Part shown: positions 1 to 4,872 of the stretch, piece by piece
Layout: each line of letters starts with the position of its first letter
How positions within the stretch are numbered: position 1 is the stretch's first letter
From: Clostridia bacterium
GTDB taxonomy: Bacteria; Bacillota_A; Clostridia; Christensenellales; Aristaeellaceae
Direction: 5' to 3'
Length of the DNA stretch: 8,856 nt
NCBI GenBank assembly: GCA_017432405.1
Contig: JAFRJF010000192.1
Span: forward strand, 1-8,856
Translations under genes and position numbers: made by a program
Notes under the pieces: generated by a model
What the model was told of the DNA's origin: nothing
Database searches by the model: none
What the model saw: only the letters and a program-made list of their open reading frames with translations

Positions 1-5
1 ACCCC

Positions 6-575
6 CTACTTCCCGATCATGGAAATGTCGATCTGCTCTCCGGCGTTGGCGCGCCTCATGGCCTCGGCCAGGGTCAGCTTCGCGCCGGGGGCGGGGTTGC
101 CGCCCGTGGGCAGCACCACCTTGGGGGCGGGCTTGCCGGGGTTCGGGTTCGGGTCGGCGGGGGTGAAGTATTCCTCATACTGTTCACGGATGCCCGCCAG
201 CTGCTCCTGGAGGGATTTCGCGCCCTCCCCGCGGTCCACCAGGCCGTAGACCGTCTCGAAGAACTTGGGCTTGACGCCCTCGAAGTCCTTGGAGGTGCGC
301 GCCGCCTGCATGGCCTTGTAGTCGTCAAACTGACCCTGCAATGCCTTGTAATCGTCGCTCTCCTTCGGGTCGGGGGTGGTCAGCCCCTTCTCCCACTCGG
401 CCTTGGCCTGCTCCAGCGCCGTCTCCTGGGCCTGCTTCGCCGCCGCCTTGGCGACGTAGCCGTCGTCCAGCGCCCGACCGTACAGCGCGAAAACCTGCTC
501 GGTCTTCTGCTCGTCGGTCAGCTGGTCGTTCGCCAGGATGTCGTTCAGCGCCTTCCGGGTGAAAATGTTCGCCAT
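6..575 (-). CDS. Phage scaffolding-like protein, head assembly
   Basis: A 189-residue protein resembling the small scaffold-like proteins that follow the portal and minor capsid genes in Clostridia prophages. Such proteins guide coat-protein assembly into a procapsid and then leave. Seen: an N-terminal segment (1-40) with the pattern FTRKALNDIL then ALYGRALDDGY; an Ala/Lys/Glu-rich helical, probably coiled-coil stretch (about 43-92); a second helical block with KPKFFETVYG (about 103-137); a Pro/Gly-rich linker with NPNPGKPAP (about 139-164); and a short C-terminal helix (165-189) that by analogy may bind the coat protein. The ATG start has a good Shine-Dalgarno, AAAGGAGG (minus strand, 588-581), five bases upstream. 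The stop is TAG at 6-8, only five bases from the window edge; a major capsid gene would be expected next. The family assignment rests on recalled pattern and gene order; the protein has no catalytic motif. Confidence 0.8.
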   Translation of the reverse strand: MANIFTRKALNDILANDQLTDEQKTEQVFALYGRALDDGYVAKAAAKQAQETALEQAKAEWEKGLTTPDPKESDDYKALQGQFDDYKAMQAARTSKDFEGVKPKFFETVYGLVDRGEGAKSLQEQLAGIREQYEEYFTPADPNPNPGKPAPKVVLPTGGNPAPGAKLTLAEAMRRANAGEQIDISMIGK

Positions 576-590
576 ATACGCCTCCTTTTT

Positions 591-760
591 ACGGTGCCGT
601 AGCGGCGCCTATCAGGCGCCACAGATAGGGCGATGCACCGTCCGCGTGTTTCTCGTCCCGCCGGACGTGATTATGAGCGTCCGGCAAAGCCGGACTGAGG
701 CCCGAGCCATTTGGCTGGCCGGGCCGAAACCCGCGACCCGCAATCCATTGCGAGGGCGCG
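591..760 (-). other. Multi-hairpin structured region upstream of scaffold gene
   Basis: No gene is seen between 589 and 772. Instead there is a run of inverted repeats: 591-597 with 635-641 (7 bp), enclosing 604-610 with 614-620 (GGCGCCT/AGGCGCC, loop ATC); 660-667 with 678-685 (8 bp); an alternative partner for the latter, 679-685 with 689-695 (loop AAA); 699-708 with 713-725 (bulged); and 732-744 with 747-760 (bulged). The first structure ends two bases before the poly-A/Shine-Dalgarno of the scaffold gene, so on the minus strand the region is that gene's leader. It may be a structured leader RNA, a processing site or an intergenic palindrome cluster. The pairings are seen directly; the role is inferred and I recognise no known RNA family. 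Confidence 0.45.
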
Positions 761-772
761 GGGCGGGGTATG

Positions 773-800
773 AAAAAAGCACCTCATGAAAAGGTGCTTT
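773..800 (-). terminator. Rho-independent terminator, minus strand
   Basis: A perfect 9-bp stem (776-784 with 792-800; AAAGCACCT/AGGTGCTTT on the minus strand) with a 7-base loop is followed on the minus strand by six T residues (778-773). It lies between the DUF2188 unit and the scaffold gene and would stop leftward transcription coming through the cargo region. On the plus strand the tract after the stem is not T-rich, so the signal is directional. Confidence 0.6.
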
Positions 801-813
801 GATCAGCATGGTG

Positions 814-822
814 TGATATAAT
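814..822 (+). promoter_or_regulatory. Extended -10 promoter for the DUF2188 gene
   Basis: TGATATAAT: a perfect -10 box TATAAT (817-822) preceded by the extended TGn element. No convincing -35 box lies 16-18 bases upstream, where the terminator stem sits; extended -10 promoters can work without one. Transcription would start near 829, giving a leader of under 20 bases before the ATG at 846. Confidence 0.65.
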
Positions 823-842
823 CACCTCGGAAAGGAGGTGAT
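821..842 (+). promoter_or_regulatory. Ribosome binding site inside an inverted repeat
   Basis: AAAGGAGGTGAT (831-842) is close to a perfect match to the 16S rRNA 3' end and sits three bases before the ATG at 846, with GGAGG eight bases away. Its right half, GAGGTGAT (835-842), pairs perfectly with ATCACCTC (821-828) across a six-base loop. The left arm overlaps the end of the -10 box, so it should be missing from transcripts starting at the local promoter but present in read-through transcripts, where it would mask the site. The repeat could also be a protein operator. The pairing is seen; the control role is inferred. Confidence 0.5.
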
Positions 843-845
843 ATT

Positions 846-1082
846 ATGCCAGGTAAGAATCAATGGGTTTCTCCTCGACCTAATGGCAAATGGGCAGTTC
901 ATGGTGAAGGTAATGACCGCGACACCCGCATCTGCGATACTCAGGCCGAGGCTGCGGCAATCGCACGTGACATTGCCAAGAACCAACACTCTGAAATAAT
1001 CATTCAGAGACCGGACGGTCGAATCAGAAGCAAAGACAGTTATGGCAATGATCCTTGTCCTCCCAAAGATACGGAGCATTAG
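846..1082 (+). CDS. DUF2188 family protein, moron-like cargo gene
   Basis: A 78-residue protein with the DUF2188 signature: QWVSPRPNGKWAVHGEGN (about 6-23), a DTQAEAAAIARDIAKNQ helix (about 31-47), then IIIQRPDGRIRSKDSYGNDP (about 51-70) and a charged tail. The whole family length is present, so the gene looks intact. Its biochemical function is unknown; these small proteins are widespread in bacteria. The ATG is fixed by a near-perfect Shine-Dalgarno and an extended -10 promoter just upstream. It runs against the surrounding phage operon and has its own promoter with hairpins at both ends, the layout of a moron (a gene carried by a phage and expressed independently). Its stop overlaps by three bases the stop of a small minus-strand gene. 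One 60-base sample of its 3' half is about 48% GC, lower than the phage genes. Family call confident, function unassigned. Confidence 0.88.
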   Translation: MPGKNQWVSPRPNGKWAVHGEGNDRDTRICDTQAEAAAIARDIAKNQHSEIIIQRPDGRIRSKDSYGNDPCPPKDTEH

Positions 1083-1210
1083 TCATACTGTGGTCTCATC
1101 CTGACGACAATATCATCACTTGCGGTGGTGACTTCCTGATTGGTTATCACCGCAAGCACCTCGCCTGTCGTTATGTTTTCAACTATAATCCGATCAATAC
1201 TTTCAAGCAT
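1079..1210 (-). CDS. Small phage protein (43 aa), unknown function
   Basis: A 43-residue frame on the phage strand, with core IDRIIVENITTGEVLAVITN and ending MRPQYD. It looks like the beta-strand-rich proteins of 40-50 residues often found between minor capsid and scaffold genes of Clostridia prophages; I recall the general pattern but cannot name a family. The ATG at 1210 follows GGGAG and GAAGAG purine stretches, a moderate ribosome binding site. The stop TAA (1079-1081) overlaps the DUF2188 stop on the other strand, so the two genes converge end to end. A UUCG terminator hairpin lies about 20 bases upstream of the start, so expression would need read-through, antitermination or a promoter I cannot see. 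It could be a chance frame, but composition and position favour a real gene. Confidence 0.5.
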   Translation of the reverse strand: MLESIDRIIVENITTGEVLAVITNQEVTTASDDIVVRMRPQYD

Positions 1211-1228
1211 CTTCTCTTCGCTCCCATC

Positions 1229-1251
1229 AAAAAACCGCCCGAAGGCGGTTT
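1229..1251 (-). terminator. Rho-independent terminator with UUCG loop
   Basis: On the minus strand AAACCGCC-TTCG-GGCGGTTT forms an 8-bp stem (1232-1239 with 1244-1251) closed by a stable cUUCGg tetraloop, with a run of six T (1234-1229) at its 3' side. It would end transcription coming from the minor capsid gene. On the plus strand only three T follow the stem, so it may also act weakly as the end of the DUF2188 transcript. Confidence 0.75.
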
Positions 1252-1263
1252 GATTCCATAGTA

Positions 1264-1295
1264 AAGGCCATCAGCATATACCGATGGCCTTCTTT
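1264..1295 (+). terminator. Terminator-like hairpin after the DUF2188 unit
   Basis: A perfect 9-bp stem AAGGCCATC (1264-1272) / GATGGCCTT (1283-1291) with a 10-base loop is followed on the plus strand by a pyrimidine-rich TTCTTTCG. It could close the plus-strand DUF2188 transcript about 180 bases after its stop. On the minus strand the tail TTTACTA is weaker, but the hairpin could still mark the 3' end of the minor capsid mRNA. Confidence 0.45.
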
Positions 1296-1303
1296 CGTAT
1301 CTG

Positions 1304-1385
1304 TGAGCCCGGCAGGTGTGCCGGTCCCTGCATCTCTTTTATGCCTGACGGCGCGTAGAAGCACTAAATCTCTACTTCGGGCTCA
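1304..1385 (-). other. Cloverleaf-like folded element downstream of minor capsid gene
   Basis: A perfect 8-bp closing stem TGAGCCCG (minus, 1385-1378) / CGGGCTCA (minus, 1311-1304) encloses three arms: GTAGA/TCTAC (1375-1371 with 1359-1355), GCC/GGC (1352-1350 with 1345-1343) and GCAGG/CCTGC (1331-1327 with 1316-1312). On the minus strand there are two bases (AA) between the closing stem and the first arm, and the last 5-bp arm abuts the closing stem, as in a tRNA. There is no T-loop motif, no proper anticodon arm and no CCA, so it is not an ordinary tRNA. It begins 11 bases after the minor capsid stop. The fold is drawn by eye; function unknown. Confidence 0.4.
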
Positions 1386-1396
1386 TTAACAGTATA

Positions 1397-3214
1397 TCAC
1401 ATTATTGCCGATTTGTAAACCACCTTTGACTTGTTTATCAGCCGTCTAAGTCTTTTATCGCTCATGGGGTACAGAGTAATAACAGAGCTCTTCATTTTCG
1501 CCTCATTATCCTGAATCGCCAGTTTTATAATGACATTCAAGTTTGTACCTTCGACATGACGAATGAAAGCTGCTGTGTTTGCATTCTTCATGTCTTCCAG
1601 AATGTAATCAGGCTGCTCGATGGTCTGGGAAACATACTGACCATACTGCTCATAAGCGCCAGGATGTCTCTCCATAATATGGCCAATTCTCTCATCGGAC
1701 AAGACTACCGTTTGATCTATTCCATCGCCCCATCTGGCACTGATCTTATCCAGCTGAATCGTCGCAATCTCCCGCACACCATCACCAGCATCTTTTGTTT
1801 CTGCTGACAGTGTATCATCTTTCGCCTCATCGGTCAACGGCTTTTCGACTGGTGCCTGCTCCTCAGCAACAGATTTCTTCATTCCCGCAACGTCCGGGGC
1901 ACTTTCCGGGGGCTGCTGATCACTTTTTACCGACTTCTGAGCACTTTCAGGGGTTTTTTGAGCACTTTTAGTGAGATTTTGGTCACGCATCAAAGACTTC
2001 GGCGCGCTGCCAGCCTGCTCCTTCGCCTGTACCGGTCCATACTCTCGCTCCCGTCTCCGCCGCCTCCCGGTCTCCTTCTCAAAACGGTTCAGCTTATCAT
2101 CCGCCCGCTTCAGCTTCTCCTGCGCGGCCTTCACAGTCTGCTCGTCCGCGCCCTGGGCCTTCGCGCTGGCATACTCCAGCCGGGCCTTCCGGAACTCCCG
2201 CTCCAGCTTCCGCTGTTTCTGGCTGAGCGCGTAGGTCTCGGCGTTCTCGGCCTCGTTCTGCATCAACTCCGGAACCTTCGTCGCTCCCGGTATGAACAGC
2301 TCCGGATGATGCCCGCAATTTATCCCGAACAGCCCCGCAGGCTCGCCATAGGTGGTCTCGCTCTGGGCGTACACGTGCACCGGGTTCCCGTCGCCGTCGG
2401 GCACGTCCCGCGCCTCGTCCTTCCTGGAGATCACCTTGCACTGCCACGGATAGCACAGCGGCCGCGCCCCGGGATGCTGGCTGACCAGATACAGGTCGTT
2501 GGCATACTCCTCATTCCGCTCCCAGAACGCCGCCCGGCTCACATTGTGGTAGGTGCTGCGCATCGTCATGGCGACATAGGTGTCCGGCTTCCAGCGCCGT
2601 CCGCCGCCGTCCACAAACCCGGTCAGGCCCTCATCCAGCAGCCGCCGCGTCGCCAGCTCCAATGCCCGGTTGAAGGATTCCACCCCCGCCAGCACCTCGC
2701 CGGTGGCGGCGTTGATGGTCCCCCGCGCATTCAGCAGCCGGTTGGTGATGTCCGCCACCATCCCGCGGTAGGCCTCGGCGGTGCTTTCCAGCATCCGACT
2801 GTTGACCAGATTCAGTCCGTCCAGGCTCTGCTCGTGGTACAGCTGAAACGCCTGCATGGCTCGCGGATCCGGCTCGGGTGGTGGCGTGATGTCGCCCAAC
2901 AGCCCCTCCTCCGCCGCCTGCCTCAGCGGCGCCTCGATGTCCGCCAGCGCGTCCATGATGGCCTGCTCCAGTCCATCGGCCAGCTCCTCGGGCACGTCCC
3001 CCAGCATCCGCCGGATGATCTCCACGTTCTCCCGATTGACCTGCCCCAGCTCTGCCAGCTTCCGCGCCTGCCACTGGAACGCCCCGCCGGGCTCTTCGCC
3101 GGGCTGCAAATACTTGAAGTGATGTGCGAGGTTCACCAGCAGCCGGTCGACGCAATCCGCGTAGGTGTTACCGATGGAATCGCCCATCGCGTCCAGTTCG
3201 TCAAACCGCGCCAC
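1397..3214 (-). CDS. Phage minor capsid protein with C-terminal PBECR nuclease-like domain
   Basis: A 605-residue two-part protein. Residues 1 to about 395 match the phage minor capsid protein 2 family (A118 gp4 type), which joins the portal vertex and head: SQHPGARP (245-252), YPWQCKVIS (255-263), YGEPAGLFGINCGHHP (289-304), then a long charged helix (about 320-395). Residues 396-478 are a low-complexity linker with 7-residue repeats. Residues 480-605 resemble the PBECR (phage Barnase/EndoU/ColicinE5-D/RelE-like) nuclease domains often appended to phage head proteins: VLSDERIGHIMERHP with His512 and His517, QPDYILED (534-541) and SVITLYPM (577-584). The nuclease activity is inferred. The gene sits where A118-like phages encode minor capsid protein. 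The start is GTG at 3214, with AGGGTGGTGAT five bases upstream; an ATG at 3221 is out of frame. GC falls sharply in the last 600 bases, suggesting the domain was acquired separately. Confidence 0.87.
   Translation of the reverse strand: MARFDELDAMGDSIGNTYADCVDRLLVNLAHHFKYLQPGEEPGGAFQWQARKLAELGQVNRENVEIIRRMLGDVPEELADGLEQAIMDALADIEAPLRQAAEEGLLGDITPPPEPDPRAMQAFQLYHEQSLDGLNLVNSRMLESTAEAYRGMVADITNRLLNARGTINAATGEVLAGVESFNRALELATRRLLDEGLTGFVDGGGRRWKPDTYVAMTMRSTYHNVSRAAFWERNEEYANDLYLVSQHPGARPLCYPWQCKVISRKDEARDVPDGDGNPVHVYAQSETTYGEPAGLFGINCGHHPELFIPGATKVPELMQNEAENAETYALSQKQRKLEREFRKARLEYASAKAQGADEQTVKAAQEKLKRADDKLNRFEKETGRRRRREREYGPVQAKEQAGSAPKSLMRDQNLTKSAQKTPESAQKSVKSDQQPPESAPDVAGMKKSVAEEQAPVEKPLTDEAKDDTLSAETKDAGDGVREIATIQLDKISARWGDGIDQTVVLSDERIGHIMERHPGAYEQYGQYVSQTIEQPDYILEDMKNANTAAFIRHVEGTNLNVIIKLAIQDNEAKMKSSVITLYPMSDKRLRRLINKSKVVYKSAIM
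1883..1987 (-). repeat. 21-base repeats coding a 7-residue linker repeat
   Basis: Five diverged in-frame units encode residues 410-444 of the minor capsid protein: RDQNLTK, SAQKTPE, SAQKSVK, SDQQPPE and SAPDVAG. The DNA of units two to four starts AGTGCTCA, AGTGCTCA and AGTGATCA, so the repeat is visible at both levels. It forms a flexible Ser/Gln/Lys-rich tether between the structural part and the nuclease-like domain. Such tracts can change length by slippage or recombination. Confidence 0.7.
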
Positions 3215-3232
3215 AACACATCACCACCCTTG

Positions 3233-3298
3233 GAGTCACGGGGACAGGTTCCTTGACTCATAGAAAAGAGTGAGTCAAGGAACCTGTCCCCGCGACTC
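3233..3298. repeat. REP/MITE-like palindrome between portal and minor capsid genes
   Basis: Two 28-base arms (3233-3260 and 3271-3298) are complementary at 27 of 28 positions, around a 10-base loop (TAGAAAAGAG). The arm core GGGGACAGGTTCCTTGAC resembles a dispersed palindrome that I recall as common in Clostridia genomes and associated there with REP-type (Y1/RAYT) transposases; this link is from memory. The portal stop codon TGA (3299-3297) uses the last two bases of the right arm. In mRNA the element would form a very stable hairpin inside the late operon, which might reduce read-through or set mRNA ends. Confidence 0.75.
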
Positions 3299-4763
3299 AC
3301 TCCCTCTTGAAGAACGCGTCGTCCCCATCCTCTTCCACCGTCTTGCCCTCGCCCTGGATCTTCGCCACGGCCGCTTCCGCCTGGGCCTCGCTCTCCCCGA
3401 GATACCACTGCCGCAACTCGGCCTTCGACATCACGCCGGAATTCACCAGCAGCAGCCGCTGCTGAAGCTGCGCGTCCACGTCGGTGAGTATGGAATCGTC
3501 CCACTCAAAGGACACCGCCCACTCCCCCGCAGGCGCGAGGTTGTACAGCGTGGCATACACGTCCATCGCCCGCAGCACGTCCCGCAGGCACTTCTCCAGC
3601 GCCTTCTGGTTGTCGGCAACGGTAGCGTAGCTCCTCTGTTTGACGATCTTCAGCTCCGTGGCCGTCCGCGCGTCCACGTTGGCGTCGGAGAACGTGCCCC
3701 GGCTCAGGCCGCAAAGGTCCTCGAAGCGGATCAGCAACTGGTTCAGCCCATTCACCAGGCTGACGTCCCGCAGCGCCGGCGCGAAGACCTCATAGGTCGC
3801 GTCGGCCCCGGTGTCCACCGCGCGGAACAGCCGCTCGTTCAGCTTCGGCAGCACGCGGCCCTTCCCGTCGCTCTTCTCGTACAGCGCGGTGGGATCCACG
3901 TCCACGGCCAGCTCGCCGCCCTCGAACTCCCACAGCAGCCGGGAATACTGGAGGTCGATCTCCCGGGCCACCTCCACCGCCTTGGCGTATACGCTGGCGC
4001 CCAGCGCGCAGTCGGCGTCCACGGTGTTGGCCGCGGCCACCTTGTACCAGCCGAACAGCATCCCGCCCGCGCCGGTCACTGTCACCTCCGGTTCCAGGGA
4101 CGCCCAGCGGTCCACCGAGGCCAGCGGCACCTCGCTGCCCAGCGCGTCCTCGTGGGTGGATTTAAAGGCTCGCTGTGTGATGACCACGTTCTCCCCGTCC
4201 AGCGTGTGCCGTTCCAACCGGGTATAGATGACGTTCCCGTCCCGGAACACGTCGGGAATGATGACGTCGCTGAGATTCCCCGCGCCGTCGAAGGCCAGCG
4301 GGTACAGGCTCCAGTCCGGCGCGAAGTCGAAGTATATCCTTCCCGTCGCCGGGTCCGGGCAGGGCTTCACGATCATGCCGCCGGCGGCACAGCCCAGCTC
4401 CAGCTTCTGGCGCAGCACGTCCAGCAGCCCCTCGAATTCGCCCTTCAGGTATTCGGAGCGCTCGTTCGTCACGGACTTGCCCTCGGCGTCCTCGCTGCCG
4501 GCGTCCACGGTGGCCTTCATCTCCAGCACCACCTGCCGGGCAATCTCGCTGGCGGCCATGGCGCACAGGTTCAGGCTTTTCACCTTCCCCGGCTCCTTCC
4601 ACGGCGCCCGGTCGTGGTACAGCTCGCACCACAGCGAAAGCGCCCGCACCATCTCCGGGGCGAGCGGCGTCCTGATCTGCTCCGCTGCGGCAATGTCTTT
4701 GTACGGAATCAAACGGCTCCACCACCTTCTGACCGCCTCAGCGATCCGTTGAAATATCGTCAT
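3297..4763 (-). CDS. Phage portal protein, A118 / SPP1 gp6-like
   Basis: A 488-residue portal protein. Twelve copies form the ring at one head vertex through which the terminase pumps DNA. Seen: an N-terminal basic/aromatic segment (RRWWSRLIPYKD), the ALSLWCELYHDRAPW motif (about 42-55) typical of A118-type portals, a central beta-rich region with AGGMIVKPCPD (about 127-137), and the conserved DARTATELK helix start (about 364-372) leading into the long helix (about 372-405) and the C-terminal SFEWDDSILTD block. Length is normal for the family (about 490). I chose ATG at 4763: the AAAGGGGG ribosome binding site (4780-4773) is 9 bases away, whereas a TTG at 4769 would be only 3. That site can pair with CCCC (4784-4781 on the minus strand) in a small hairpin. 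The C-terminus ends EDGDDAFFKRE and its stop falls inside a palindromic repeat, so the end may have been altered. Confidence 0.9.
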   Translation of the reverse strand: MTIFQRIAEAVRRWWSRLIPYKDIAAAEQIRTPLAPEMVRALSLWCELYHDRAPWKEPGKVKSLNLCAMAASEIARQVVLEMKATVDAGSEDAEGKSVTNERSEYLKGEFEGLLDVLRQKLELGCAAGGMIVKPCPDPATGRIYFDFAPDWSLYPLAFDGAGNLSDVIIPDVFRDGNVIYTRLERHTLDGENVVITQRAFKSTHEDALGSEVPLASVDRWASLEPEVTVTGAGGMLFGWYKVAAANTVDADCALGASVYAKAVEVAREIDLQYSRLLWEFEGGELAVDVDPTALYEKSDGKGRVLPKLNERLFRAVDTGADATYEVFAPALRDVSLVNGLNQLLIRFEDLCGLSRGTFSDANVDARTATELKIVKQRSYATVADNQKALEKCLRDVLRAMDVYATLYNLAPAGEWAVSFEWDDSILTDVDAQLQQRLLLVNSGVMSKAELRQWYLGESEAQAEAAVAKIQGEGKTVEEDGDDAFFKRE

Positions 4764-4784
4764 AGGCAACAGCCCCCTTTGGGG

Positions 4785-4869
4785 AATTGAGAATTGACAA
4801 TTGAGAATTGAGAATTAAAATGCGTCACCCGGCTATTCATTCTCCATTCTCCATTTTCAATTCTCAATT
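4785..4869. repeat. AT-rich MITE-like inverted repeat with 7-base units
   Basis: Two 32-base arms (4785-4816 and 4838-4869) are complementary at 28 of 32 positions, around a 21-base loop. The left arm is four tandem copies of AATTGAG/AATTGAC plus AATT. The right arm is the complementary CATTCTC, CATTCTC, CATTTTC, AATTCTC plus AATT. It is much AT-richer than the genes on either side and fills the gap between the large terminase stop (4873-4875) and the portal ribosome binding site. Similar TTGAGAATTGAG-type palindromes are, from memory, dispersed in several bacterial genomes. No coding capacity. Confidence 0.7.
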
Positions 4870-4872
4870 AAT

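Noticed and set aside
612..809. Open frame (65 codons) on the minus strand before the scaffold gene
   Set aside because: It spans the terminator and the hairpin cluster, has no ribosome binding site and an Arg/Pro-rich composition. The inverted repeats explain the sequence better.
1055..1261. Open frame (68 codons) on the plus strand starting inside DUF2188
   Set aside because: It has no ribosome binding site, runs through the terminator hairpin and is antisense to the more protein-like 43-residue minus frame. Not fully excluded.
1227..1382. 51-codon stop-free stretch on the minus strand through the cloverleaf and two hairpins
   Set aside because: There is no ATG in its first half and no ribosome binding site, and it ends in the terminator T-run. 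The base pairing is the stronger signal.
1304..1385. A true tRNA gene
   Set aside because: Closing stem and arm order are tRNA-like, but the GTTCGA-type T-loop, a 5-bp anticodon arm with 7-base loop and a CCA end are absent.
1958..3256. Long open frame (432 codons) on the plus strand
   Set aside because: Antisense to the well-supported minor capsid gene. The product is rich in Leu, Pro, Arg and His, as expected from the complement of GC-rich codons, and has no domain.
3270..4790. Long open frame (506 codons) on the plus strand
   Set aside because: Antisense shadow of the portal gene, also running through both intergenic repeats. Low-complexity His/Val/Gln-rich product with no motif.
4785..4869. 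CRISPR array or tandem-repeat array
   Set aside because: Units are only 7 bases with no unique spacers, and the two arms are mirror complements, which fits a miniature inverted-repeat element.
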